In this document: positions 11,802-23,364 of the stretch, one piece after another | How positions within the stretch are numbered: position 1 is the first letter of the stretch | Layout: each line of letters begins with the position of its first letter | Assembly: GCA_928212115.1 (NCBI GenBank) | Contig: CAKMRJ010005745.1 | Span: forward strand, 213,900,620 to 213,964,619 | DNA from: Lactuca virosa | Taxonomy: Eukaryota; Streptophyta; Magnoliopsida; Asterales; Asteraceae | Direction of reading: 5' to 3' | DNA length: 64,000 nucleotides | The notes under the pieces: generated by a model | The model's database searches: none | What the model was told of the DNA's origin: nothing | What the model saw: the letters and a program-made list of their open reading frames with translations, nothing else | Translations under genes and position numbers: made by a program

Positions 11802-11824
11802 ATTATATATATATATATATATAA
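11727..11824. repeat. Compound (CT)n(AT)n microsatellite
   Basis: About 15 CT units pass directly into TA units, with a short ATTATATAATT interruption. Short reading frames here encode only alternating LS or YI and are not genes. Confidence 0.95.
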
Positions 11825-13281
<1,457 letters not shown>

Positions 13282-13559
13282 GAATTCAGATTCCAAGTAT
13301 TCTAAATCAAAACAAACTTTAATGCAATCTGGCAAATATTTTGGTTAGATCATTTTGTTTACTAGTTTTCACGTTTTTATAGGTATCGAAATAATGTGTT
13401 TTGGAAATAATGTATGCAGTGCTCTTGAAATAAAAGTGCTTGGTGATTAAAATCTCTATCAATCAAGATAAATAGGAGAATCCAAAATGACTTGTAAAAA
13501 GAGCTGGAACAACTATATTGTATTTAGATTTTTTCTGCAAGATTAGTTGATAGTTGATA

Positions 13560-13825
13560 AATTAGCTTATAAATTAATAATATTTGGTAAAAATATAGCT
13601 AATAAACTATAATGCAAATCTAAAATGACATAAAATGTTTAGATATATAATAAAAAACAAGTATGAGATATAATTAGATATATATATTTTGAATATTTTT
13701 GAGAAAGCTTCATAAACTTCTTAAAAACTATTTCTAAATAGTTTATCAAAAACTAATTTATAAGTTACAATAAGCTATTAAGTTATTTTTATAGTTTACC
13801 AAATAATAAATTATATAAACTAACT
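13560..13825. mobile_element. MITE-like inverted repeat (candidate)
   Basis: ATTTGGTAAA at 13582-13591 is exactly inverted as TTTACCAAAT at 13795-13804, inside longer imperfect arms rich in AGCTTATAA motifs. The interior is non-coding and AT-rich. Typical of plant hAT-type MITEs; target duplication not resolved. Confidence 0.35.
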
Positions 13826-13956
13826 TATTTTTATTAAAAAAACCATAATATACCTTCTATAATATTATCATGCCTATCAGATTTTACATATAATATAAAA
13901 CCTATAAATTAAAAGATTAAATTAAAATATAAACATGCATTTTCTGACATATATTA

Positions 13957-14462
13957 GACTGAAAGAAGTGGGAGGGAAGCTTCCCTCACTTTTGGTGGGC
14001 CATACCCCTCTTTCCCTCACTCTCATTTCCCTCACCTAAAAGCCAAGGAATGGGTGGGAAGCCATTCCCTCACTCTTTTTTTTTTATTAAATAAAATTAA
14101 TTTTTTTGTTATGAATTATAATTTTTAAATTAATACTAAACATAAAAGGGTCTAATCTGTTTCAATGATTAAGTTATATGTATGTATTTATAGTAGTGGT
14201 AAAAGGATAAAAAGAAAAAAAAAACAAATAAAAACAAAACTAGCCGTTACAGCCAAAAAAAAATTACATTTTTTACCGTTATTCAACGGTTGTTTTCAAC
14301 AAAAAAATAAATAAATAAAGGGCCGGCCAATCGCAACAAGAGAGAGAGCGGGAGAGGCTCCCCTCTCCGTTTCCCGCACAACCCTTTCCCGTGCCGACGG
14401 TGCGGTGTTCCGCCGGGCGGGAAGCTCCCCGCTTCCGTTCCCCGCGCCCGCTCCGTCCGGCC
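13957..14462. mobile_element. PIF/Harbinger-type MITE, TTA target duplication (candidate)
   Basis: TTA stands at 13954-13956 and at 14463-14465. The left end (GACTGAAAGAAGTGGGAGGG) matches the reverse complement of the right end (GGCCGGACGGAGCGGGCGCG) at about 12 of 20 bases, and most mismatches are transitions. Both ends continue into an AAGCTTCCC-containing stretch. The right third is strikingly GC-rich (about 14320-14462) while the left has lost most CpG. Non-coding, 506 bp. Confidence 0.45.
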
Positions 14463-14465
14463 TTA

Positions 14466-14995
14466 GTAGTGGTTAAAGCACCTGAAACCCTGGAAAGCAT
14501 CCTCTCATGGTTCACATTAAAAATAGAAAGACAAATGAATATAAGATAAAACTAAGACAATAAAGATTCCAAAACTGGATCTATCTTTTCGATAATCGGA
14601 AACCAACTTCAACGATGAAGTACAATGTAATCTTCTCTAGGTCGTTGTTGGATTAGATTAAAATATAACTCATCAAAGTAATATTAATAATTAGTTATTA
14701 GGGTGAAGGAAGGGGTAACCCTCTTAAGAGATTTTTTAGTTTTTTTCATAACACATAGGCTTAGAATGTCTAGTACAAAAAAGATAGGGAATGGAAGTCT
14801 AACAATTTAATAGGTTTAATTTTGAAGAAAAAAAATTAAAATATTCAGAGAAACACAAATCAACCAACCACAACACACATTCATACTTTCTCTCTCCTCT
14901 CTCCTCTCGCTACACCCAGAGCACCCTCATTAGCATAAGGTTGGGAGTGGTGTAGCATCTTTAACACTTCTCTTAACACCTCCACTCCTATAGCC
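14466..14995. other. Spacer with a short palindromic MITE fragment
   Basis: Mostly unremarkable AT-rich DNA. At about 14932-14998 a short near-palindrome (TAAGGTTGGGAGTGG... inverted as ...CCACTCCTATAGCCTTA) suggests a tiny MITE in whose right arm the Harbinger element inserted; the arm would resume at 18844. Confidence 0.3.
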
Positions 14996-15031
14996 TTAGG
15001 TGTTATTTGTTTTTTTATTAAAAACCTCTTC

Positions 15032-15891
15032 AAACCTCTTCGTGCTGCGCGGCGCAGCACACGCGTAACACTTTCTTTCCCGCAGCTGTTTGTTTTTTCG
15101 CAGACTTCGAAATTAAAAACCTCTTCTCGTCCTCTGCTTGGGACAGCACTTGAAAATTGCTTCTAACCTCTTCAAAACTAAACCCTAAAAAAAAAAAGCG
15201 GCCACTTCCCATTCGTTCCAGGAAATCTATCGCGAGGCTCTCATCTCCAACCTTCTCTCGACCACGATACTCCTCTCAGACCAGCCACCACCGGCGCAGC
15301 CCCCACCGGCGTCTCCCCTTCCGGCAGTCGTCATTCCAGGTTTGTTTTCTTTTTTTTTTTCGTTTTTTGCTGTTGAAGGCAGCGATTGTGCTTGGGTATT
15401 TTCAACATTTCGATTTTGTTGGTGGCTTTACTTCATTGTTCATGCTTCATATTAATTGTTTGATTTTTGTTGTTGAATCTTTGTTTTTGCTTAATCTTGA
15501 TGTTAATCTTATCAAATAGTTCATGCTTTATATCAAATAGTTGTTCTTGAATCTTTGTTCTTGCCCCAATTTCTTCAATTTGTGCTTAAAATGTCATATA
15601 CTGTTGCTTAATTGTCATGAAATATTGCTGAATTATTGTTGAATTGTCACTAATTATTGCTGAAATGTCACAAATTGTTGTTGAAATGTCACAAATTGTT
15701 GCTGAAACGTCATGAAATATTGTTCAAATGTCATAAAATGTTGCTGAAGTGTCATAATTGTTGCTGAAATATGAATAATCTTTGTTGAAATTGGTTATTT
15801 TCATCAATACAAGTTGTAATTATGCTGAAAGTTGTTGGTATAAGGTTATGTGTGCTAAAGTATGTATTCCATGTGGTTTTTTTTATTAGCA
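15032..15891 (+). other. 5' untranslated region/intron of Harbinger ORF1
   Basis: No protein-like frame. Between about 15600 and 15780 a degenerate TGTTGCTGAAATGTCA-type unit of about 24 bp is repeated roughly seven times. The stretch ends in a pyrimidine-rich tract and TTAG just before the ORF1 ATG, consistent with a 3' splice site. Confidence 0.5.
15042..15060. repeat. Perfect 9-bp-arm palindrome in Harbinger subterminal region
   Basis: GTGCTGCGC, one base, GCGCAGCAC. It lies 43 bp from the left TIR. The right subterminal region has a counterpart hairpin, CCACCTCT (18772-18779) and AGAGGTGG (18788-18795). Subterminal repeats are typical transposase binding sites; the role here is inferred. 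Confidence 0.5.
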
Positions 15892-16193
15892 ATGGCAGAT
15901 AAGCATACATGGACCAATGAGCAAACAAAATTCTTATTGAACACTTGCATTGAAGAAGTACAAAATGTGGGTAGAAAAGGTTTGAGTTTGCACAAACATT
16001 CATGGAACAAATTAGGAACAGCCATTAAGGAAACGTTTGGTGTGGATTTGAGTCAAAGACAATTGAAAAACGCCTATGACAACCTTAAAGCCAAATACAC
16101 GGGATGGTTATACTTGAAAAACAAAACTGGCAACCTTTACAATCCTCAAACAAACACTTTTAACTTAACAAATGAGGAGTGGGAGGACTTTAA

Positions 16194-16246
<53 letters not shown>

Positions 16247-16913
16247 TATTAATATGTATTTTGTTTATATAGTTGCCATTTATTCTTATACTACTTTTGT
16301 TACATTGATTGGGTTTAGGGAAATCCGAAAGCCGCTTCTTTGAAAACTGTCCCATTGTTGTTTCCAGAGCTTTGTGCAGAACTCTTTGATGGAAATAGTG
16401 CCTCTGGTAATCTCAGCTATCCCACATCCCAAACACCATCGGGACATGGAGCATCTTCTTTCCATGTCGCACCACTACAACTTATGGACACCCCTTCTGT
16501 TAACATAGATGGGGATGATATCTTTTCCAATCATACTACTCAGCCACCACCTTCTGCTTCTTCACCTTCTGGTAACCCCAACAAAAGAGCTAAACCCTCA
16601 ACTCCTAGACCTCGAGCTGCTAGTGCCTCACCTGAGCCACCTGCTAGTGCCTCACCTGAGCCACCTTCTGCAGAAAGCTCTATGACATTTGACTCAAGGG
16701 CCAACAATTCCCCAATGTTTAGAGAAGCTAGAGTTACCCGAGTTAGGCCCAGTAGACCCTCTACGATTTGCCGCTTATCATATTTTTAGAGGGACCATGA
16801 ATATGAGAGAGATGTGGGTAAATTTGCCTAATGATCCACAAATATTAAGAGGATGGATCGAGATGACAGCTACAAGTTTAGGAGTATTGAAGGATGGAAA
16901 GATTGTCCATTAA
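15892..16913 (+). pseudogene. Harbinger ORF1: Myb/SANT-like DNA-binding protein (broken)
   Basis: In PIF/Harbinger elements this protein binds the subterminal DNA and helps bring the transposase to it. Exon 1 (15892-16197) starts with ATG and contains the trihelix/Myb-SANT-like domain: tryptophans in HTWTNEQTKFLL, HSWNKLG and YTGWLYLKNKTGN are spaced as in the family. An intron from GT at 16198 to AG at 16318 is filled largely by a TA/CA microsatellite. Exon 2 continues in phase at 16319 with a low-complexity proline/serine/alanine linker containing a duplicated ASASPEPP unit, and runs to a stop at 16789. The expected C-terminal segment (FRGTMNMREMWVNLP) is in another frame to 16913, so a frameshift lies between about 16690 and 16780. 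Confidence 0.8.
16198..16250. repeat. (TA)n(CA)n microsatellite in ORF1 intron
   Basis: About 20 TA units followed by ACACACACACA, starting at the 5' splice site of the ORF1 intron; its length may have altered the donor site. Confidence 0.9.
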
Positions 16914-17289
16914 GTTTACATATTTGAATTGTTTAGGTTTTAATTGCATGTGTTAGAACTATGTGGTTATGTTTTTTGGTTATTTTGGTACTTGAATGTT
17001 ATTTGCAGTATGTGGTTATTTGGTACTTGAATGTTATTTGCAGTATTTGGAACTTGAACTATATGGTTATGTATTTTGGTTATTTGGTTATGTTATTTGG
17101 TACTTGATTTTTATGTTTTTTTATTTGGTACTTGAGTTTGATGTTATTTTATTTGGAACTTGAACTATGTGGTTATGTATTTTGGTTATTTGGTTATGTT
17201 ATTTGGTACTTGAGTTTTATATTTTTTTTATTTGGTACTTGAGTTTTATGTTTTTTTATTTGGTACTTGTGTTGATTAATAGGTTCCTA
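16914..17289 (+). repeat. TATTTGGTACTTGA-rich spacer between the Harbinger genes
   Basis: Degenerate short tandem repeats of GGTTATTTGGTACTTGA-like units fill the space between ORF1 and the transposase. The segment ends TTAATAGG immediately before the transposase ATG, compatible with a splice acceptor. Confidence 0.6.
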
Positions 17290-18540
17290 ATGGATCACGA
17301 CAAAAAAATACTACTCATAATTCTAATGTACTTGTACGTCCGCTACTTTTGGAAGAGGGGTGTCAAACGAGTGCGGGACAACGATTCGGAAATGACGGGA
17401 CATGAATTTACGTTAGAGTTACTTCACCGTAATCCTCTATAATGTGTTGAAGTGTTACGCATGTCCCGTGAATCATTTGTCCGGCTATGTGCTCATTTTA
17501 GAGTAAACTACGCGTTAAAGGATAGCAAACATGTGTCGGTTGAGGAGAAGATGGCTATGTTTTTGATGATGATCGGTCATAACCAATGTTATGTGATTAT
17601 CAAGCGGAGATTTCAACACTCAAAGCAAACAATTCATAAGTTTTTTCATGAAGTGTTGGACAAAATGTTGCTTTTCGCACATGACATTATAGTGCCAACT
17701 TCTTTTAATCCGAATCCAAACATTCCGGGACATAATAGGAGGCTACGATGGGTGTTCAAGGGAGCAGTTGGTGCACTTGATGGCACTTTGATACATGTTG
17801 TTGTCCCTACAAACAAACGGGATTAATATAGAAGTAAGGGAAAAGGCGATTGTTACCAAAACGTATTGGCAATATGTGACTTCAACATGATGTTTACGTT
17901 TGTTGTGGCCGGTTGGGAAGGGATAACACCCGATTCTAGAATTTTATCAGAAGCATTAGCAAATCCACATGCACCATTCCCGCTTCCACCACCAGGTAAA
18001 TTTATGGTTATTTAAATAGTTTTATCTTAGCTTGAAAAAATAAATGACTTTTTTTTTTGTTTTCTTTTTACAGATAAATATTATCTTTTTGATGCCGCCG
18101 CCTATGTAAACATTCAAGGTTTTATGGTACCGTACCGTAATGTGAGGTATTGGCTTGGAGATTTCCGTCGAAGATGTGCATTAACGAATAAACAAAAATT
18201 TAACCATGCACACGCAAAACTTCAGAATGTCATTGATCGTCTTTTGGTGTCTTGAAAGTACGATTCCCTATATTGAAGAGGATGACACCATTCTCGTTGG
18301 TTACACAACGAAACATTACCCTAGCATGTTTTGCGCTTCATAATTTTATAAGAAGAGAGGGACTACGTGATGAGTTTTTTGCACGATATGATGAACCAAA
18401 TGCCTCGGTTCGGAATAACAATGCAATCGTTGATAATGATGAATATGAGATTCCAACACATGGTACTGCAGCAGACCGTGAATATATGACCCGGTTACGA
18501 TATGAAATTGCCGAACAATTGATGCAAAATATAGAATGAA
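17290..18540 (+). pseudogene. Harbinger DDE transposase (broken)
   Basis: DDE_Tnp_4-type nuclease that cuts and pastes the element. An N-terminal helical region leads to the catalytic core: GAVGALDGTLIHV (first Asp, about 17768-17800), NVLAICDFNMMFTFVVAGWEG with TPDSRIL (second Asp, about 17860-17950), and KYYLFDAAAYVNIQGF after an intron. The intron runs from 17996 to 18073 (GT...AG) and restores the frame precisely. The C-terminal LKRMTPFSLVTQRNITLACFALHNFIRREG is standard for the family. It is broken by TAA at 17440 and TAA at 17824 (each fits CAA) and a 1-bp deletion near 18245 that forces the last part into another frame. The stop is at 18538-18540. Confidence 0.9.
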
Positions 18541-18824
18541 AATTATTAAAGTTTGGTTGTATGAATTTTATTTAAAAATGTTATTGTAAGACTAATTTGG
18601 TTGTTTGAATATTATTTCAATGTTTTAACACTACAATTATTAAATTTTTGGTATTAAAAAACTATTTTCGGTTTATTAAATTACTTTATTTTAAATTTTT
18701 TAATATCTGCATCAGTCTGCAGACGTTAAAAAAACAAATATGCTTCTCATTACAGTCTGCAGCATTTTGGTCCACCTCTTCTGCTGCAGAGGTGGTCCGC
18801 AGACTTCAGATAATTTCACTTCGG
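18541..18824 (+). other. 3' subterminal region of Harbinger element
   Basis: Non-coding. It carries GCAGACTTC and TCTGCAG motifs that also occur in the left subterminal region (about 15100), plus the 8-bp-stem hairpin at 18772-18795. These shared motifs are likely binding sites for the element proteins (inference). Confidence 0.5.
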
Positions 18825-19593
18825 AAAAACAAACAGCACCTTAGTGTTTTCATCTCACGTAAATGTAATTTTATTTATTTATTTAATTTCTTTTTTTGTC
18901 GTTCTACAAAAGTGATTGAATATCAATTATTTATATAAGATATCCACAAAAATTATCATTATTATATATATATTAAACTTATGAAGAAAAGTAACAGTGA
19001 ATTTGCTCTATTTTGGTCGCTGATTGCCCTCCTCTTTTTAAGAATTGCAGTTTGCCCCCTGTGTTGATCGATGGCTGTTAATTAAAGGTCAAAGTTTGCT
19101 TTTTCATATTAAAAGTGGGAGGAGTGGATTAGTGTCAAGAACACGTGTTAAGTCCCTCTTTCACCTCCCCGGCTTCCAATCATATGTCTACACCTTTTCC
19201 ACCGTTTAAGAGTTCCTCGCTTTTAAACCTTCTTTCAATCGGTTTCTATCGGATGGTAGACCATTCCACCGTCTCTCTCACAATCGTCGCAACTTATGGG
19301 CTTATGCTTCTAGATCGACGCCTCCGATTACCATCTAATCGACCGATGAGATCGACACATACTACTCCTTCCATGGCGGTTTAGGTAGAGGATCATGGTA
19401 GTCGGATTTTAGTCCAGTAAAGCAGGAACCACCAATTTTGTGCTGGACTCGATATTGAAGGTAAACTTGAAACCCTAGAATTGATAATTTCTATTGAGAT
19501 CCTGAAATTTGTGATATTCCTCATATATGATTGAATTTTTTTTCCAGGCGGTTTATAATGGGCACTTTGAAGGAGGTTACAGAGCACAACAAC

Positions 19594-19707
19594 TCCAGGC
19601 GCCGACAACCAACCTGTGGTTATAGACGACAAGGAGATTTGGAGGCGGAGCAAGATTTCCGATGCTAACAGAGGGAAGCAACCTTGGAATAAAGGCCATA
19701 AGCACAG
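19594..19707 (+). pseudogene. NUMOD3-type gene fragment captured in Helitron
   Basis: One frame reads DDKEIWRRSKISDANRGK followed by QPWNKGHKHS. The alternating pattern R-x-x-K-I-S-x-A-N-x-G and P-W-N-K-G-x-K-H-S is the NUMOD3 nuclease-associated DNA-binding motif, found in plants in a nuclear-encoded organellar-type protein family. A TTCCAG splice-acceptor-like site lies shortly upstream (about 19545) and other pieces without recognisable similarity surround it. This is a captured exon, not a gene. Recognition rests on the motif alone. Confidence 0.5.
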
Positions 19708-21658
19708 TACGGGTGCTATATAGCTTGATTTCGCAGGTTATATATTCAATCCTATGCTTCTTACTCTATACCACGCTTCTAACATCCATATATTTGCAGA
19801 AACCCGTGAGAAGAATTTTTTGAAAACCACAAAAATGACAATAGATGATGGACAATTTGTCGTCATGTGACTTATGGCTATATCTGATGAGTCCTGTCTC
19901 CATATGGTATAATTTCATGTCACAATCTTCTATTATTGGTATGATAATTATCAAGATTTCATTTTGCAAATCTGATAAGTTGTGAAAACAAGATCTCATG
20001 CTTGAAAAAATTTGTTGGGTGAGTTCTAATTTTCATTAATGGTTTTTTTTTATCATAAAAACATATGCTAGATAAATCATGGTTACCTTTCTTTTGTTTT
20101 ATTCAGCTAGGTGAAGAAGGTTTATAATGGGTGGGCAAAACTTGGTGCTTCCCCACAAGACGTTTTACATAATTAGTTCGACAGATGGAATTCATCAAAA
20201 ACAACTTTTTATTGAGTAGTTTAGAAAAATGGTCCCTGAGTTTCTTGGAGATTGTAGGCAAGTTACTATTTAAACATAGGACTCTACAAGTAATCGATTA
20301 CGATCCGCTTTTGTTTATGGTTAATAAAATATTTCTTTTCAGGTAAAAGTTAATTACTCATTATATATTTTATTTGTTTTTTTCTATTGTGATTCTTTTC
20401 CGGTCATTCTAACTAACTTCTTTATGGTACGTTGTTTCATCCCAAAAAAAGTTTTGGTTCTAAATTCATCATTTTTTCCTACTCGAAAAGGTCTTAATAT
20501 CTGAATTTTGCCATCTATGTAAAGCTCCTACCAATGGGTGTTTTGGTCGGAGGGTTGGTTATTGAAAGGAATCGATGGTGGATGACATCGCAGATTAGCT
20601 TCAAAACAAATGGTCCAGGTGGGTCTACTGGATCTGGTAGATGAAGATGGAAGGGAGACCTGACTTTAAAGACACACAGGTACATCTTCCCATATCTTTC
20701 CTTCTTGATATGTTAACAGTAGGGGTGGATATAAGAAAAGGAGGGTGTTGCTTTTCATCTTTATCATTTTAAAACTCCGTTTGCTGTAATTATATCTATG
20801 TAGAGTCAATTGTATACTTACAAAAGTGATGGTATCTATTAGCATTTTTCTCATTATTGCTTTATGTGGCAAACAAAAAATGACAATTACCTTTATTTCC
20901 AACAGTATAACCTTCCCATCTAAGTTCTTCCTCACTTTTGTGTTTGAATGTAGGCATTGCTGATATTGACTCAAATTTTCCACCAGGCTAAGGGTTCTTT
21001 CTACTTTCCCCACTTTGACCTCCAAATGGTGTTTGACGAAAGGCTGAATTCCCAAATGGTGGTATTGTCTCCCCTATAAAAAAAAATTTCTAAGCAGATG
21101 GTGACATTTATTAAAAAAAAAAAAGAATTTCTCTAAAAACATTTAATCATACTAACTAAAAAACAGAAGGTAATTGGATAATATATACTTCAACTGCCTA
21201 AAAAGAAGTCGTGCCTATCACACCATTAGATGCCATGATTGGTTAAGTGTTGGAAGGAAAGTGGAATCATAAAAGGACTGAATTATCCTTGCCACCACTA
21301 ATGAATCTGGTGAACATGCTAACAACAATAATAATTACAATCTTCTAGTTTGATTTTTTTTGTACCTAATCAGTATTGTATTTTTAAGATTTTGTTATTG
21401 TTGTAGGTATTGGGAGAACCCGGGAGTGGAGGATCATCAACACCATCTATGGTAGATGCTATCAAGAACTGGCAAAAATCTAACCCAAAAAAACTCATCA
21501 GAAACATGGAACAATCTGTCGCTACAGATTCTACTTTTGAATGTCTTAATTTCTAAAGCAAATGGTTGTGTTGCAGTCAGATTCATACAAAACTGTTGTT
21601 GACAGCTGCAACATGCATAAATCAAAGATGGTCATTGTCATCGTTTTCGGACGAAAAT
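19708..21658 (+). other. Helitron interior, intron-like and unrecognised sequence
   Basis: T-rich stretches with possible splice acceptors alternate with short open pieces, for example about 21440-21560 (KNWQKSNPKKLIRNMEQ). This looks like gene-derived intron/exon sequence but I cannot name the donor. Confidence 0.35.
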
Positions 21659-21797
21659 CATAGCATTGTACTCTTGCTTCTTTCTAAGACAACATTGTAT
21701 AAAACTGTAGATTAAATGCGATAAATGGAAACGTGGTTTTATTTATTTGATTATCATAGTATTGTACTCTTGCTTCTTTCTAAGACAACATTGTACT
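21659..21797. repeat. Direct repeat near Helitron 3' end
   Basis: About 42 bp (CATAGNATTGTACTCTTGCT...) occurs at 21659 and again at 21755, a 96-bp period. Confidence 0.85.
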
Positions 21798-21813
21798 TCA
21801 TCAAACACCTTTG

Positions 21814-21843
21814 ACCCATGCGGAGCATGGGTTCACCCTCTAG
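21814..21843 (+). terminator. Helitron 3' hairpin and CTAG terminus
   Basis: Stem ACCCATGC/GCATGGGT with loop GGA, then TCACCCT and CTAG. In Helitrons this structure marks where rolling-circle transposition stops. Confidence 0.75.
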
Positions 21844-22460
21844 TATAATGAATGAAGTATATAACAAGATCATTTTTTTTAAACGTGATGTTAATTTGAA
21901 GGAAAATTAAGTAATCTAACCACCACAATTTAATGTTTATTTGAAAAAAAAATAACCTAAAAATTTTGTTTTTAACAAAAAATAACCAATTGGTCTGGAA
22001 TAGGCATTCCGGACCAATAAAACATTTTTTTTGACAAAAAAGTACATTTCAGACTGTCATTCCAGATTCCGGACTGAAATTTCGGATTTTGAAAAAAAAA
22101 AAAAAAAACTTCAGAATTTCAAGAACAAGTCCGATATCCAATGAACCATTCCGGAATTTCGAGAAAAAAAATCGTTTTTTACTTAAAACTAACAAAAAGT
22201 TAAGCAAACATAATATATAAAATCAGACATTATTGGAAAAACGATGACATTAAACACTTCGAAATTGACATTTCGGACATACGTTGAGATATTTCTATGA
22301 AAAAAAATAGAATAAGCCAAAAGTAACTCCAAAATTTGGAGATCAAACCAGGAAAAGAGCATTCTTTATAAAAAAAATGAAAAAGTAGTCTGAAATATGA
22401 ATAGTAGTCTGGAATGAAGATTCGGGAGAAAATGGTTATTTTTCAAAATTAAAAAAATGG

Positions 22461-22497
<37 letters not shown>

Positions 22498-22711
22498 TAA
22501 AACCCTTTTATAATGGTTAGCTTATTTAATTTCTCAAATTTTAATGGTGACATTTGTTGATATTAATGGTATATAATTTATTTTTCAATTACACCTAAAT
22601 ATGTCAACATAATTTTTAACTAATAGTATTTAATTGATTAATTTAAATATGATGTTAATATTAATGGCGACATATTTTAGTCACATGTAACACCAAAAAA
22701 TATAAAACATA
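21844..22711. other. AT-rich DNA with GGAAT/ATTCCGGA motifs, nothing coding
   Basis: Contains several CATTCCGGA/TCCGGAATG-like stretches (about 22000-22160, 22385-22425) bracketed by AAAATAACC and GGTTATTTTT (about 21945-22455), suggesting a degenerate repeat, plus a (TA)n run at about 22463-22491. No gene recognised. Confidence 0.4.
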
Positions 22712-23364
22712 TTCAATGGTGGCACTGAGGGTGTGCGGGTTGTGCGGTTGTACGGGGCCTCCGATTTTAAGGACGCCCGAATTTTGAAACAAATCTATAG
22801 TTATGGTGTTGGTATTTTTGTAAAAGACATTTTTGAGTGTTGTCATTAAAGAAAATTAGAGATGTCGGTTACTTATATACATAATGTAATATTTTTTCGT
22901 AATCTTGAAGTCATTTTAATTATGAAAAAATCAAAGAAAATAAGAAAAAATCAAAATCTAATCATAAAATTTAAAATTTATCACAAATTTAAGCAAAGTG
23001 TCTATATCCAAAGAAAAATGCAATATGTTTCTAATATAAACTCTAGCAAGCTATTTCACATTTTATAAAATACACTATATCAAAAAAAAATTAATACAAA
23101 AAATAAAAATCTAATCATAAATTTTAAAAAACACTTTACTCAAACAAAGTCTCACTTCAAAATATTTTTCAACTACAATGTGAAAAAGTGAGCTTGAAAG
23201 TGTGAAAACAATAATGACTGAAATTATAAAAAGCTTTGTCTAAACTTGTTCATGAATATACTTATATAAAAAATAAAAAATGATGCTACTTATCTAGCTG
23301 AGTATGAACTTGGCAGATTTGATTTTATAATTGGTATGATTATATGGTATTATATTTAGGCTAA
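22712..23364 (+). mobile_element. Left part of a hAT (ZMYM1-like) transposon remnant
   Basis: A start resembling the GTGGC-type hAT ends of this family lies near 22712 (CAATGGTGGCACTGAGG), followed by GGGGCCTCCGATTTTAA. The last 83 bases encode a hAT transposase piece that continues at 40671 after gypsy-2 is removed. Most of the transposase N-terminal region is missing. Confidence 0.5.
23282..23364 (+). pseudogene. hAT transposase fragment, part 1
   Basis: Frame DATYLAEYELGRFDFIIG then MIIWYYI and a TAG at 23357. With one copy of GCTAA removed it runs in the same frame into AKLNNLSKQLQSEI at 40671. The pattern (arginine-phenylalanine-x-phenylalanine, tryptophan, then N-x-x-S-K-x-L-Q-S) matches the zinc-finger MYM-type/TTF hAT transposases of plants. 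Confidence 0.75.

Larger units (their letters stand above)
14999..18840 (+). mobile_element. PIF/Harbinger DNA transposon, autonomous type but broken
   Basis: The terminal repeat GGTGTTATTTGTTTTT (14999-15014) matches the reverse complement of 18825-18840 (GGTGCTGTTTGTTTTT) at 14 of 16 bases. A TTA target duplication sits at 14996-14998 and 18841-18843. TIR length, TTA duplication and the two-gene content (Myb/SANT-like ORF and DDE transposase, same strand) are diagnostic for PIF/Harbinger. Size 3842 bp. Both genes carry stops or frameshifts. Confidence 0.92.
18956..21843 (+). mobile_element. Helitron-like element, non-autonomous
   Basis: The 3' terminus has a perfect 8-bp hairpin (ACCCATGC, GGA, GCATGGGT; 21814-21832) followed 7 bp later by CTAG and a host T, the Helitron signature. 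The best 5' terminus is TC at 18956 preceded by A, leading into TCATTATTATATATATATTA, which resembles plant Helitron starts; this end is less certain. There is no Rep/helicase, so it is non-autonomous. The interior contains gene-derived pieces, see the NUMOD3 entry. Size about 2.9 kb. Confidence 0.65.

Noticed and set aside
18648..18938. 96-aa frame across the Harbinger right end
   Set aside because: Crosses the transposon boundary at 18840 and has low-complexity content, so it cannot be a real gene.
22862..23068. 68-aa lysine-rich frame left of gypsy-2
   Set aside because: AT-rich composition only; no similarity to the hAT transposase that surrounds it.
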